A stretch of DNA of 64,000 nucleotides from Pseudomonas lini (GCF_001042905.1 NZ_JYLB01000008.1:124001-188000); one strand, 5' to 3'. Numbered from the stretch's first letter, positions 34,465-43,800 are shown. Notes: generated by a model from the letters alone, not told the origin. A program made the numbers and translations.

Positions 34465-35910
34465 ATGCAATGGGAAGTCGTGATCGGGCTGGAGATTCAT
34501 ACCCAGCTCACCACCCGGTCGAAAATCTTTTCCGGTAGTTCCACCACCTTCGGTTCCGAGCCGAACACCCAGGCCAGCCTGGTAGACCTCGGCATGCCCG
34601 GCGTATTGCCGGTGCTGAACCAGGAAGCGGTGCGCATGGCGGTGATGTTCGGCCTGGCCATCGATGCCGAGATCGGTCAGCACAACGTGTTCGCCCGTAA
34701 AAACTATTTCTACCCGGACCTGCCCAAGGGCTACCAGATCAGCCAGATGGAATTGCCGATCGTCGGCAAGGGCCACCTGGACATCGCCATGGAAGACGGC
34801 ACGATCAAACGTGTCGGCGTGACCCGTGCGCACCTGGAAGAAGACGCCGGCAAAAGCCTGCACGAAGAGTTCAACGGTGCCACCGGCATCGACCTGAACC
34901 GTGCCGGTACGCCGCTGCTGGAAATCGTTTCCGAGCCGGACATGCGCAGCGCCAAGGAAGCCGTGGCCTACGTCAAAACGATCCATGCGCTGGTGCGTTA
35001 CCTCGGCATCTGCGACGGCAACATGGCCGAAGGTTCGCTGCGTTGCGACTGCAACGTGTCGATCCGTCCAAAGGGCCAGGTTGAGTTCGGTACGCGCTGC
35101 GAGATCAAGAACGTCAACTCGTTCCGCTTCATCGAGAAGGCAATCAACACCGAAGTGCAGCGTCAGATCGAGCTGATCGAAGACGGCGGCAAGGTGATCC
35201 AGCAGACCCGTCTGTACGATCCGAACAAAGACGAAACCCGTCCGATGCGCAGCAAAGAGGAAGCCAACGACTACCGTTACTTCCCCGATCCGGACCTGCT
35301 GCCGGTGGTCATCGAGGACTCGTTCCTCAACGACGTGCGCGCCACCCTGCCGGAACTGCCACCGCAGAAGCGCGAGCGTTTCCAGGAACAGTTCGGTCTA
35401 TCGGTCTACGACGCCAGCGTCCTGGCCACCAGCCGCGAGCAAGCCGATTACTTCGAGAAAGTCGCGAGCATCGGCGGCGACGCCAAACTGGCGGCCAACT
35501 GGGTGATGGTTGAACTGGGCAGCCTGTTGAACAAGCAAGGCCTGGACATCGACCAGTCGCCGGTTTCGGCCGAGCAACTGGGCGGCATGCTGCTACGCAT
35601 CAAGGACAACACCATCTCCGGCAAGATTGCCAAAGTGGTCTTTGAAGCCATGGCCAACGGCGAAGGCAGCGCGGACGAGATCATCGACAAGCGCGGCCTC
35701 AAGCAAGTAACCGACACCGGCGCGATCTCGGCGGTGCTGGACGAAATGCTCGCGGCCAACGCCGAGCAGGTCGAACAATACCGCGCGGCAGACGAAGCCA
35801 AACGCGGCAAGATGTTCGGCTTCTTCGTCGGCCAGGCCATGAAAGCCTCCAAAGGCAAGGCCAACCCGCAACAGGTCAACGAACTGCTTAAAAGCAAGCT
35901 CGAAGGCTGA
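34465..35910 (+). CDS. gatB: Glu/Asp-tRNA amidotransferase subunit B
   Basis: GatB activates the misacylated Glu- or Asp-tRNA and transfers ammonia to it. The 481-aa protein has the signature region LDLNRAGTPLLEIVSEPDMRS-like segment (residues about 135-155), the zinc-type cysteines in RCDCNVS, and a C-terminal YqeY/tail domain (about 410-481; AVLDEMLAANAEQVEQY, then GQAMKASKGKANPQQVNELL) that holds the tRNA. GAGGAG precedes the ATG. It ends the gatCAB operon. Confidence 0.97.
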   Translation: MQWEVVIGLEIHTQLTTRSKIFSGSSTTFGSEPNTQASLVDLGMPGVLPVLNQEAVRMAVMFGLAIDAEIGQHNVFARKNYFYPDLPKGYQISQMELPIVGKGHLDIAMEDGTIKRVGVTRAHLEEDAGKSLHEEFNGATGIDLNRAGTPLLEIVSEPDMRSAKEAVAYVKTIHALVRYLGICDGNMAEGSLRCDCNVSIRPKGQVEFGTRCEIKNVNSFRFIEKAINTEVQRQIELIEDGGKVIQQTRLYDPNKDETRPMRSKEEANDYRYFPDPDLLPVVIEDSFLNDVRATLPELPPQKRERFQEQFGLSVYDASVLATSREQADYFEKVASIGGDAKLAANWVMVELGSLLNKQGLDIDQSPVSAEQLGGMLLRIKDNTISGKIAKVVFEAMANGEGSADEIIDKRGLKQVTDTGAISAVLDEMLAANAEQVEQYRAADEAKRGKMFGFFVGQAMKASKGKANPQQVNELLKSKLEG

Positions 35911-35948
35911 TGAGAATGGAGCCAGCATTCAAACCTGGCTCCATTCCC

Positions 35949-36037
35949 TGTGGGAGCGGGCTTGCTCGCGAATGCTGTTCGGCACTCAATACAAGGTTGA
36001 CTGTCAGAATGCATTCGCGAGCAAGCCCGCTCCCACA
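35949..36037. repeat. REP-type repeat, GGGAGCGGGCTTGCTCGCGA family
   Basis: Facing copies of TGTGGGAGCGGGCTTGCTCG and its complement lie between gatB and the rlpA-like gene. The right arm ends 22 bases before the lipoprotein start codon, so the repeat is in, or next to, its leader. Confidence 0.85.
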
Positions 36038-36058
36038 TTTGTTTCCGGGATACCTTTT

Positions 36059-36433
36059 ATGAAGCGTCTGCTCAGTGCCTGTGCCCTGCTCTCTTTGCTG
36101 GCTGGTTGCGCCAGCACGGATGTTGTTGATCCACACGGCTACGACAAGACCGGCGTAGCTTCGTATTACGGCGCCAAACACCATGGCAAACGCACCGCCA
36201 GCGGCGAGCGTTTCAACCAGCACGGCCTGACCGCCGCCCATCGCCAGTTGCCGTTCGGCACCCGGGTGAAGATTACCAACCTGAATAACGACAGGTCCTG
36301 CGTGGTGCGTGTCAACGACCGCGGGCCATACTCTCGTGGGCGCCTGATCGACGTGTCACGTGAAGCGGCCGAACAGTTGGGCATGCTGCGCAGTGGCACC
36401 GCGAAAGTTCGCGTGCAAGCCCTCGACGATTGA
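36059..36433 (+). CDS. Small RlpA-like lipoprotein with double-psi beta-barrel
   Basis: A 124-aa lipoprotein. MKRLLSACALLSLLAGC is a type II signal peptide with lipobox LAGC; the mature protein is a single DPBB domain (GVASYYGAKHHGKRTASGERF through RVNDRGPYSRGRLIDVS), related to RlpA, a septal lytic transglycosylase. It lacks the SPOR domain of full-length RlpA, so it may cleave glycan without septal targeting or may not be catalytic. The start at 36059 is fixed by the signal peptide; the frame is open upstream only through the REP element. Confidence 0.87.
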   Translation: MKRLLSACALLSLLAGCASTDVVDPHGYDKTGVASYYGAKHHGKRTASGERFNQHGLTAAHRQLPFGTRVKITNLNNDRSCVVRVNDRGPYSRGRLIDVSREAAEQLGMLRSGTAKVRVQALDD

Positions 36434-36484
36434 TTAGACGGAGCGCTGACTATTTTCGGACTTGCCGATTTACCCCTGATCAGC

Positions 36485-37546
36485 GTGATTGAATTGTTCA
36501 GCGGTCTGTTTTTACTGATCGCCGGTGCCGAACTGATGGTGCGCGCCGCCGTGCGCCTGGCCGCGCGACTGCATGTGCGGCCGCTGATCATCGGCCTGAC
36601 CATCGTGGCCCTCGGCAGCAGCGCACCGCAGATGGCGGTCAGCTTGCAAGCCACCTTGGCGCAAAACGCCGATATCGCCGTCGGCAGCGTGATCGGCAGC
36701 AGCATCTTCAACATCCTCGTCACCCTTGGGCTTTCGGCACTGATTATTCCGCTGCGGGTTTCGCGGCAATTGGTGCGCCTGGATATTCCACTGATGATCG
36801 GCGCCAGCCTGCTGGTGTTCGTACTGGCGTGGAACGAAGAACTGAACCGCACAGACGGCATTATTCTGCTGGGTGCGCTGGTGCTGTACCTGGGCTTGCT
36901 GCTGCGCCAGTCGCGGCACTCGGCCCGTCCGCCATCGAGCGCTCATGATGCACCGCAGGCACCGTGGTTGAGCAGCCTGCTGATGATTGTCTCCGGGCTG
37001 GCGATGCTGGTGTTCGCCGGGCACTTGCTGCTCGGCGCCGCGGTGGCGGTCGCGACCGACCTCGGCTTGTCGGAGCGGATCATCGGCCTGACCATCGTCG
37101 CTGTCAGCACGTCCTTGCCGGAGCTGGCCACTTCGTTGATCGCCGCGTTGCGCGGTCAGCGGGACATCGCGGTGGGCAACGTGATCGGCAGCAACCTGCT
37201 CAACCTCTTGGGCGTGCTCGGGCTCACTGCATTGATCGCGCCGTCGCCGTTGTCGGTCTCGCCCAACGCTCTGGATTTCGACCTGCCGGTGATGCTCGGT
37301 GTCGCGGTGCTGTGCCTGCCAGTGTTCTATTCCGGCTACCGGGTGACTCGCGCCGAAGGCCTGCTCTTCTTGGGTTTGTACCTGGCCTATGGGCTGCACG
37401 TGGTGTCGTTCACCACCGGCATGCCACTGGCCGGCAAGCTTGAACACCTGATGCTGTTTTTCGTCCTGCCGGCGCTGGGGGCGTTTTTGCTGTTCACGTC
37501 GCTGCGCGCCTGGCGTCGCCAACACCACAAGAGGGAACTGCCATGA
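36485..37546 (+). CDS. CaCA-family Na+/Ca2+ antiporter-like protein
   Basis: A 353-aa, roughly ten-span inner-membrane protein of the CaCA cation/calcium exchanger superfamily. The two alpha repeats are plain: VALGSSAPQMAVSLQATL with GSVIGSSIFNILV, and VAVSTSLPELATSLIAAL with GNVIGSNLLNLLG. The first has APQ where the second has the standard LPE. The GTG at 36485 has no ribosome site. The frame is open upstream, and a GGAG at about 36440 is better spaced for a start near 36449, so the real N-terminus may be about a dozen residues longer. The next gene overlaps by four bases. Confidence 0.85.
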   Translation: MIELFSGLFLLIAGAELMVRAAVRLAARLHVRPLIIGLTIVALGSSAPQMAVSLQATLAQNADIAVGSVIGSSIFNILVTLGLSALIIPLRVSRQLVRLDIPLMIGASLLVFVLAWNEELNRTDGIILLGALVLYLGLLLRQSRHSARPPSSAHDAPQAPWLSSLLMIVSGLAMLVFAGHLLLGAAVAVATDLGLSERIIGLTIVAVSTSLPELATSLIAALRGQRDIAVGNVIGSNLLNLLGVLGLTALIAPSPLSVSPNALDFDLPVMLGVAVLCLPVFYSGYRVTRAEGLLFLGLYLAYGLHVVSFTTGMPLAGKLEHLMLFFVLPALGAFLLFTSLRAWRRQHHKRELP

Positions 37547-37923
37547 GCACTGATAAAAAGGCTGGGGTTGAAGTCCGCCGCCAAGTGATGGGCGACGCCT
37601 TCGTCGACCGCGCCTTGGGCAACGCCACCGAGTTCACTCAGCCGCTGCAGGACTTCGTCAATGAACACGCCTGGGGCGGGGTCTGGAATCGCGAAGGTCT
37701 GCCGCTGAAAACCCGCAGCCTGATCACCCTCGCCGCGCTGACCGCGTTGAAGTGCCCGCAAGAATTGAAAGGCCATGTGCGTGGCGCGCTGAACAACGGC
37801 TGCACCGTGGAAGAGATTCGCGAGGCGCTGCTGCATTGCGCGGTGTATGCCGGCGTGCCGGCGGCGATCGATGCGTTCCGGGCGGCGCAGGAAGTGATTG
37901 ATACGTACCAGAAGCCGGAATAA
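37543..37923 (+). CDS. Carboxymuconolactone decarboxylase-family protein
   Basis: A 126-aa protein of the CMD/AhpD-like helical family. It resembles 4-carboxymuconolactone decarboxylase (PcaC) in length and in the segments WNREGLPLKTRSLITLAALTAL and VEEIREALLHCAVYAGVPAA, the latter with a single Cys near the usual active-site position. No other protocatechuate gene is nearby, so a pca role cannot be assumed. Its ATG overlaps the antiporter stop (ATGA), which indicates coupled translation. Confidence 0.8.
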   Translation: MSTDKKAGVEVRRQVMGDAFVDRALGNATEFTQPLQDFVNEHAWGGVWNREGLPLKTRSLITLAALTALKCPQELKGHVRGALNNGCTVEEIREALLHCAVYAGVPAAIDAFRAAQEVIDTYQKPE

Positions 37924-37950
37924 TCGTCGGAATTTGTATTGATTGTTCTG

Positions 37951-38050
37951 CCGTCATCGCGGGCAAGCCCGCTCCCACATTTGATCAATGTCGAACACAA
38001 AAATTGTGCACGGCGAAAATTCACTGTGGGAGCGGGCTTGCTCGCGAATG
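37951..38050. repeat. REP-type repeat between convergent genes
   Basis: The arm CGGGCAAGCCCGCTCCCACA (about 37960-37979) faces TGTGGGAGCGGGCTTGCTCG (38025-38044) across an AT-rich spacer. It lies between the ends of the CMD-family gene and the AEC transporter. Confidence 0.85.
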
Positions 38051-38078
38051 GATCAAAAAAACACCGCAAAACCTGCGG

Positions 38079-39020
38079 TTAAATCCACCCACCCCACTGC
38101 AACAAAAAGATCCCGACGTTGGTGGTGACCGCCGCCATCAGCGTGGTAATCACGATGATCGCCGCCGCCAGTTCATGATTGCCGTTGGCCTGCCGGGCCA
38201 TGACAAAACTGGCCGCTGCGGTCGGGCTGCCGAAGTACAGAAACAGAATCCCCAGCTCCGCCCCACGAAAGCCCCAGAGCCAGGCACCCAGCGTCGCCAG
38301 CACCGGCAAGCCGATCATCTTCACCAGGCTTGAACTGAGCGCCATCGTGCCGCTTTTGCGCATCGCCGCCAGCGACAACGTGCCACCGATGCAGATCAAC
38401 GCCAACGGCAAGGTGGTTTGTGCCAGGTACTGGCCGGACGTTTCCAGCCACCCCGGCAAACCGATTTCGAACCAGGCAAATGGCGCCGCCGCACACACGC
38501 TGATGATCAGCGGGTTGACCATCACGCTTTTGCAGATGCTCCACGGATCAGACTTGATCACCGGACTGTAGACCGCCAGTACGATGGTCGAAAGCGTGTT
38601 GTAGAACAGGATCACCAACGCCGCGAGAATGGCCCCGAGGGAAATCCCGTAGTCGCCGTACATGCTCGCCGCCAGTGCCAGACCGATTACGCCGTTGTTG
38701 CCGCGAAACGCGCCTTGGGTGTAGATGCCCCGGTCTTCCCGCGGACATTTCCAGATCGCCCAGCCCCAGGCAATCGCAAAACACAGCAGCGTCGCGATCG
38801 AGAAGTAGATCAGCAGCGCCGGTTGCAACGCCGCGTGCAGGTCGGCATGCAAGATGCCCAGAAACAGCAACGCCGGCATGGTGACGTTGAACACCAGGGC
38901 CGACGCGGTATGAATGAAATTGTCGTTGATCCAGTCGATGCGCTTGAGCAGCGCCCCCAGAAACAGCATGGCAAACACCGGCGCGGTGATGTTCAGGGTT
39001 TCGAGGAAAATAGCCAGCAT
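38079..39020 (-). CDS. AEC-family transporter
   Basis: A 313-aa inner-membrane protein with about ten spans, of the auxin efflux carrier (AEC) family that exports or imports organic acids in bacteria. The conserved GNNGVIGLALAASMYGDYG segment in the middle and a C-terminal half ending FLLQWGGWI support this. The substrate is unknown. It lies downstream of garD on the same strand, but a large repeat (39079-39186) intervenes, so co-transcription with the galactarate genes is possible but not certain. Confidence 0.82.
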   Translation of the reverse strand: MLAIFLETLNITAPVFAMLFLGALLKRIDWINDNFIHTASALVFNVTMPALLFLGILHADLHAALQPALLIYFSIATLLCFAIAWGWAIWKCPREDRGIYTQGAFRGNNGVIGLALAASMYGDYGISLGAILAALVILFYNTLSTIVLAVYSPVIKSDPWSICKSVMVNPLIISVCAAAPFAWFEIGLPGWLETSGQYLAQTTLPLALICIGGTLSLAAMRKSGTMALSSSLVKMIGLPVLATLGAWLWGFRGAELGILFLYFGSPTAAASFVMARQANGNHELAAAIIVITTLMAAVTTNVGIFLLQWGGWI

Positions 39021-39078
39021 GCCGGGAGAACCTTGGGTGGGCGTCGTTAGGGGGCTAATGATAAGCCACTTTCACCCG

Positions 39079-39186
39079 GATCGTTCCCACGCTCTGCGTG
39101 GGAATGCCTCTTGTGACGCTCTGCGTCACGCTTTTGGGACGCAGAGCGTCCCGGGCTGCATTCCCACGCAGAGCGTGGGAACGATC
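39079..39186. repeat. Palindromic repeat, GTTCCCACGCTCTGCGTGGGAA family
   Basis: The two ends are complementary copies of a GATCGTTCCCACGCTCTGCG unit, each itself a small palindrome. In the middle lie GACGCTCTGCGTCACG and GGGACGCAGAGCGTCCCG palindromes. The unit touches the garD stop and may terminate that transcript. A fragment of this family is seen near 53868. Confidence 0.85.
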
Positions 39187-39187
39187 A

Positions 39188-40741
39188 TTAGGTGATCGGC
39201 GCAGGGTTGAACAAGGTAATGTCGTTATGCAGCTTATGCTGCTCCGCCCACGTCTGTTTCTTGCCGCTGGCCACGTCCAGGTAGTAGTGGAACAACTCCC
39301 AGCCAAGCTCTTCAATCGACGCCCGCCCGGTCGCAATCCGCCCAGCATCGATGTCGATCAGGTCCGGCCAGCGCTGCGCCAGTTCTGTGCGGGTCGACAC
39401 CTTCACCACCGGCGCCATCGCCAACCCATAAGGCGTACCCCGCCCGGTGGTGAACACATGCAGGTTCATCCCCGCCGCCAACTGCAACGTCCCGCAGACA
39501 AAATCACTGGCCGGGGTCGCGCAGAAAATCAGCCCTTTGCGCTTGAACCGCTCGCCAGGGCCAAGCACTCCGTTGATCGCGCTGCTGCCGGATTTGACGA
39601 TCGAGCCCAGTGACTTCTCGACAATGTTCGACAACCCGCCCTTCTTGTTCCCCGGCGTGGTGTTGGCACTGCGATCCGCTTCGCCCTTGGCCAGGTAGCG
39701 GTCGTACCAGTCCATTTCCCGCACCAGTTCCTGAGCGACTTCTTCGGTTTCCGCACGGGAAGTCAGCAGGTAAATCGCATCACGCACTTCGGTGACTTCG
39801 GAAAACATCACCGTCGCCCCAGCCCGCAACAACAGGTCCGAGGCATAGCCGAGCGCCGGGTTGGCGGTGATGCCAGAGAACGCATCGCTGCCGCCGCACT
39901 GCATGCCGAGGATTAGCTCGGACGCCGGCACGGTTTCCCGACGACGCAGGTCGAGCTTCTTCAAGCGGGTTTCGGCCAGCGCCATGATCTGCTCGATCAT
40001 CTCGGTGAAACCATGGCTGGAATCCTGCAAGCGGTACAACCACGGATCGCTCAAATCCACCGAGCTATCGTTCTCGTGCATCACCTGCCCGGCCTGCAAT
40101 TTCTCGCAGCCCAGGCTGATCACCAGCGCTTCGCCCCCCAGGTTCGGATTGCGCGCCAAGTTGCGCACGGTGCGAATCGGGATGTACGCGTCGGTGGCGG
40201 TGATCGCCACGCCGCAACCGTAACTGTGGGTCAGCGCCACCACGTCGTCGACGTTCGGGTACTTGGGCAGCAACTCGTCCTTGATGCGCTTCACCGCATG
40301 ATCCAGCACGCCGGTAACGCACTGCACGGTGGTGGTGATGCCGAGAATGTTGCGCGTGCCGACGGTGCCGTCGGCGTTGCGATAACCCTCGAAGGTGAAG
40401 CCTTCCAGCGGTGCCTGCGCGGCCGGCACTTCGGTGGACAGCGGCAGGCTGTCCAGCGGTGGCGCGGTCGGCATGCGCAGTTGATCTTCCTTGACCCAGC
40501 TGCCGCGAGGAATCGGCTGCAACGCGTAGCCAATGGTCTGGCCGTAACGAATCACTTGGCCGCCTTCGGGAATGTCCTCGAGCGTGACCTTGTGGCTCTG
40601 CGGCACGAAATCCACGGTGACCAGGCCATCGGGGAATTCCGTGCCGGCCGGCACGCCCTGATCGTTGACCACGATCACCACATTGTCCCGCTCGTGCAGG
40701 CGGATGTAGCGCGGCGAGTCGGAATGTTCAATCAACTGCAT
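39188..40741 (-). CDS. garD: Galactarate dehydratase
   Basis: GarD dehydrates D-galactarate (mucate) to 5-dehydro-4-deoxy-D-glucarate, the entry point of the aldarate pathway. The 517-aa protein has an N-terminal SAF-like domain (about 1-95) and the UxaA/GarD dehydratase region (TVGTRNILGITTTVQCVTG, THSYGCGVAITATDAYIPIRT, LGMQCGGSDAFSGITANPALG with conserved cysteines and Asp). It follows the MFS transporter with an 11-base gap. Altronate dehydratase is the nearest alternative; galactarate is favoured by kdgD in the same operon. Confidence 0.92.
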   Translation of the reverse strand: MQLIEHSDSPRYIRLHERDNVVIVVNDQGVPAGTEFPDGLVTVDFVPQSHKVTLEDIPEGGQVIRYGQTIGYALQPIPRGSWVKEDQLRMPTAPPLDSLPLSTEVPAAQAPLEGFTFEGYRNADGTVGTRNILGITTTVQCVTGVLDHAVKRIKDELLPKYPNVDDVVALTHSYGCGVAITATDAYIPIRTVRNLARNPNLGGEALVISLGCEKLQAGQVMHENDSSVDLSDPWLYRLQDSSHGFTEMIEQIMALAETRLKKLDLRRRETVPASELILGMQCGGSDAFSGITANPALGYASDLLLRAGATVMFSEVTEVRDAIYLLTSRAETEEVAQELVREMDWYDRYLAKGEADRSANTTPGNKKGGLSNIVEKSLGSIVKSGSSAINGVLGPGERFKRKGLIFCATPASDFVCGTLQLAAGMNLHVFTTGRGTPYGLAMAPVVKVSTRTELAQRWPDLIDIDAGRIATGRASIEELGWELFHYYLDVASGKKQTWAEQHKLHNDITLFNPAPIT

Positions 40742-40752
40742 GACGCCGCTCC

Positions 40753-42114
40753 TCAGGAATGCGCTTCAGATAACTTATTGTTGGTTTCAGGACCGCTGAC
40801 TGGCGGCTCTTTGAGCACCACACGCTTGATCGGGCCAACGATCACCAGATAGCTGAAGACGGCTACCAGCGCGTTGCAACCGACGAACACCAGCGCCCAT
40901 TTGAACGAGCCGGTGGAGCTGATGATGTAACCGATTACGATCGGCGTGGTGATCGACGCGATGTTGCCGAAGGTGTTGAACAGGCCACCGCTGAGACCGG
41001 CGATCTGTTTCGGCGAGGTGTCGGACACCACCGCCCAGCCCAACGCACCGACGCCTTTGCCAAAGAATGCCAAGGCCATGAAGCCGACGACCATCCATTC
41101 AACGTCTACATAGTTGCAAGCCACGATGCTACTGGAAACCAGCAAGCCAGCGATGATCGGCGCCTTGCGGGCGAAGGTCAGCGAATGGCCTTTACGCAGC
41201 AGGTAATCGGAAATCACCCCGCCGAGCACCCCACCGATAAACCCGCAGATCGCCGGCAGCGAGGCAATGAAACCGGCCTTGAGGATGGTCATGCCGCGCT
41301 CCTGCACCAGATACACCGGGAACCAGGTCAGGAAGAAGTAGGTGATGCCGTTGATGCAGTACTGGCCCAGGTACACGCCGAGCATCATGCGGTTGGTCAG
41401 CAGCTGGCGGATGTAGTCCCACTTCGGACCGTCGCCCTTTTTGCCTTTGTCCTGGTCCATGTCGACCATGCCGCCGTTGTCGGCGATGTGCTTGAACTCG
41501 GCATCGTTGATCATCGGGTGTTGGCGAGGGCTGTAGATCACCTTCAGCCAGATGCCCGAGAAGACGATGCCGATCACGCCCATGACGATGAACACGTGCT
41601 GCCAACCGAAGCTGTAGACGATCCAGCCCATCAGCGGCGCGAACAACACGGTGGCAAAGTATTGCGCCGAGTTGAAGATCGCCGAGGCGGTACCGCGTTC
41701 AGCAGTCGGAAACCAGGCCGCTACGATGCGTGCGTTGCCGGGGAAGGATGGCGCTTCGGCCAGGCCCACCAAAAAACGCAGCATGAACAGCGCAACCACG
41801 GCCGTGGACATGCCGAACTCACCGACATAGCCCTGCAGCACAGTGAACAGCGACCAGGTGAAAATGCTCAGCGCGTAGATTTTTTTCGAACCGAAACGGT
41901 CCAGCAGCCAGCCACCGGGAATTTGCCCGGCCACGTAGGCCCAACCGAAGGCGGAAAAGATATAGCCGAGGGTTACCGCGTCAATGCCGAGGTCTTTTTG
42001 CAGGCTGGAGCCGGCGATTGCGATGGTGGCCCGGTCGGCGTAGTTGATCGTGGTCACCAGAAACAGCATGAGCAGGATCAAATAGCGGACGTGAGTCGGC
42101 TTGGTCGATTGCAT
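40753..42114 (-). CDS. gudP: MFS transporter, glucarate/galactarate (GudP-like)
   Basis: A 453-aa, 12-span major facilitator of the anion:cation symporter family. NYADRATIAIAGSSLQKDLG near the N-terminus and AGQIPGGWLLDRFGSKK are typical of GudP/GarP-type aldarate symporters. The start MQSTKPTHVRYLI is the ATG at 42114; the frame stays open up to 42291 only because it runs through a REP element. Context (kdgD, semialdehyde dehydrogenase, garD) points to galactarate and/or glucarate uptake. Confidence 0.9.
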   Translation of the reverse strand: MQSTKPTHVRYLILLMLFLVTTINYADRATIAIAGSSLQKDLGIDAVTLGYIFSAFGWAYVAGQIPGGWLLDRFGSKKIYALSIFTWSLFTVLQGYVGEFGMSTAVVALFMLRFLVGLAEAPSFPGNARIVAAWFPTAERGTASAIFNSAQYFATVLFAPLMGWIVYSFGWQHVFIVMGVIGIVFSGIWLKVIYSPRQHPMINDAEFKHIADNGGMVDMDQDKGKKGDGPKWDYIRQLLTNRMMLGVYLGQYCINGITYFFLTWFPVYLVQERGMTILKAGFIASLPAICGFIGGVLGGVISDYLLRKGHSLTFARKAPIIAGLLVSSSIVACNYVDVEWMVVGFMALAFFGKGVGALGWAVVSDTSPKQIAGLSGGLFNTFGNIASITTPIVIGYIISSTGSFKWALVFVGCNALVAVFSYLVIVGPIKRVVLKEPPVSGPETNNKLSEAHS

Positions 42115-42170
42115 TGTAGATGTACTCCCACTGATTATTTTTATGCGCGGGTGAAGCTGTTTTTGTCCGT

Positions 42171-42269
42171 GCGTAGGAGCTGCCGAAGGCTGCGATCTTT
42201 TGATCTTTAGCGTCCTTGAGGGCACCAAAATCAAGATCAAAAGATCGCAGCCTTCGGCAGCTCCTACGC
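42171..42269. repeat. REP-type inverted repeat inside the galactarate operon
   Basis: Perfect 37-base arms (42171-42207 and 42233-42269) contain GCGTAGGAGCTGCCGAAGGC and CGATCTTTTGATC. The pair sits between the semialdehyde dehydrogenase and the transporter and may lower downstream expression. Confidence 0.9.
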
Positions 42270-42323
42270 CGGTTTGCGGTATCGGCACCACCGGGGAGGC
42301 ATCAGATACCGCGGTGTTTCCTG

Positions 42324-43769
42324 TCAGGAGCCGATGTAGCTGGTCTTCACGACCGTATAAAACTCTTGCGCATAGCGACCTTGCTCACGTGATCCATAGG
42401 ATGAACCTTTACGCCCACCGAACGGAACGTGGTAATCCACGCCGGCGGTCGGCAGGTTGACCATCACCATCCCGGCCTGGGAGTGGCGTTTGAAGTGGTT
42501 GGCGTACTTCAGCGACGTGGTAGCGATGCCCGCCGACAGACCGAATTCGGTGTCGTTGGCCATGGCCAGCGCCGCCTCGTAATCGGCGACGCGAACGATA
42601 TTGGCCACCGGTCCGAAGATCTCTTCGCGGCTGATACGCATCGCAGCTTCACTGTCGGCAAACAGCGTCGGCGCGAGGAAATAGCCCTCGGTATCGCACG
42701 TCACCAGACCACCGCCGCTGACCAGACGCGCACCTTCGGACTGGCCGATGTCGATGTACTTCATGTCTTGTTCAAGCTGAGCCTGCGAGACGACCGGACC
42801 GATATCGGTGCCGGTTTTCAGCGCGTGACCGACCTTGATCGACTTCATGCGCTCGGCCATGGCTTCGACGAATTTGTCGTGAATCCCGGCGGTGACGATG
42901 AAGCGGCTCGAGGCAGTGCAACGCTGGCCGGTGGAGTAGAACGCGCTCTGTACCGACAGCTCGACCGCTTGCTTGAGGTCGGCGTCATCGAGAATGATCT
43001 GCGGGTTCTTGCCGCCCATTTCCAGCTGAACCTTGGCTTGGCGCGAGACGCAACTGACAGCGATCTGGCGACCCACGCCCACGGAACCGGTGAAGCTGAT
43101 GCCGTCGACTTTCGGGCTCTGCACCAGCGCATCGCCGACCACGCGACCGCTGCCCATCACCAGGTTGAACACACCGGCCGGGAAGCCTGCGCGGGAGATG
43201 ATTTCCGCCAGCGCCCAGGCACAGCCCGGCACCAGATCAGCAGGCTTCAGCACGACGCAGTTGCCGTAAGCCAGGGCCGGAGCGATTTTCCACGCCGGGA
43301 TCGCAATCGGGAAGTTCCACGGGGTGATCAGGCCGACCACACCCAACGCTTCACGGGTCACTTCAACGTTGACGCCCGGACGCACCGACGGCAAATAGTC
43401 GCCGGACAGGCGCAGGCATTCACCGGCGAAGAACTTGAAGATGTTGCCGGCGCGAGTCACTTCGCCGATGGCTTCGGGCAGAGTCTTGCCCTCTTCCCGG
43501 GCCAGTAAAGTGCCGAGCTCTTCGCGACGGGCGAGGATCTCGCTACCGACTTTATCCAGTGAATCGTGACGTGCCTGAATGCCCGAAGTGGACCAGGCCG
43601 GGAACGCGGCGCGAGCGGCGTCGATGGCGGCGTGGACCTGAGCCAGATCGGCCTTGGCGTAATCGCCGATGGTGTCGGTCAGCTCGGACGGGTTGATGTT
43701 GGCGCAGTAATCACTGCCCGCCACCCATTCGCCGTTGATGTAGTTGTTGAAACGCTTTGAATCAGCCAC
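42324..43769 (-). CDS. 2,5-dioxovalerate (alpha-ketoglutarate semialdehyde) dehydrogenase
   Basis: An NAD(P)-dependent aldehyde dehydrogenase of 481 aa that should oxidise alpha-ketoglutarate semialdehyde to 2-oxoglutarate, the last step of the pathway. Family motifs are PWNFPIAIPAWKIAPALAYGN, the Glu motif LEMGGKNPQIIL and the catalytic Cys in YSTGQRCTASSRFIV. The substrate is inferred from kdgD just upstream. The ATG at 43769 has AAAGGAG before it. An intrinsic terminator-like hairpin lies between it and kdgD. Confidence 0.92.
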   Translation of the reverse strand: MADSKRFNNYINGEWVAGSDYCANINPSELTDTIGDYAKADLAQVHAAIDAARAAFPAWSTSGIQARHDSLDKVGSEILARREELGTLLAREEGKTLPEAIGEVTRAGNIFKFFAGECLRLSGDYLPSVRPGVNVEVTREALGVVGLITPWNFPIAIPAWKIAPALAYGNCVVLKPADLVPGCAWALAEIISRAGFPAGVFNLVMGSGRVVGDALVQSPKVDGISFTGSVGVGRQIAVSCVSRQAKVQLEMGGKNPQIILDDADLKQAVELSVQSAFYSTGQRCTASSRFIVTAGIHDKFVEAMAERMKSIKVGHALKTGTDIGPVVSQAQLEQDMKYIDIGQSEGARLVSGGGLVTCDTEGYFLAPTLFADSEAAMRISREEIFGPVANIVRVADYEAALAMANDTEFGLSAGIATTSLKYANHFKRHSQAGMVMVNLPTAGVDYHVPFGGRKGSSYGSREQGRYAQEFYTVVKTSYIGS

Positions 43770-43800
43770 GGGCTGCTCCTTTAAAAGAAGTCCTCACGCA

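Noticed and set aside
37543..37923. Naming the CMD-family gene pcaC
   Set aside because: No other protocatechuate-pathway gene is near, and the family is functionally broad, so only the family call is kept.
39079..39186. Repeated CACGCTCTGCGTGGGA units considered as a CRISPR array
   Set aside because: The units are inverted rather than direct, with no regular spacers and no cas genes; it is a palindromic REP-like repeat.
42115..42291. 59-codon N-terminal extension of the GudP-like transporter
   Set aside because: It reads through a REP palindrome, has no ribosome site, and would place a polar stretch ahead of the first membrane span.
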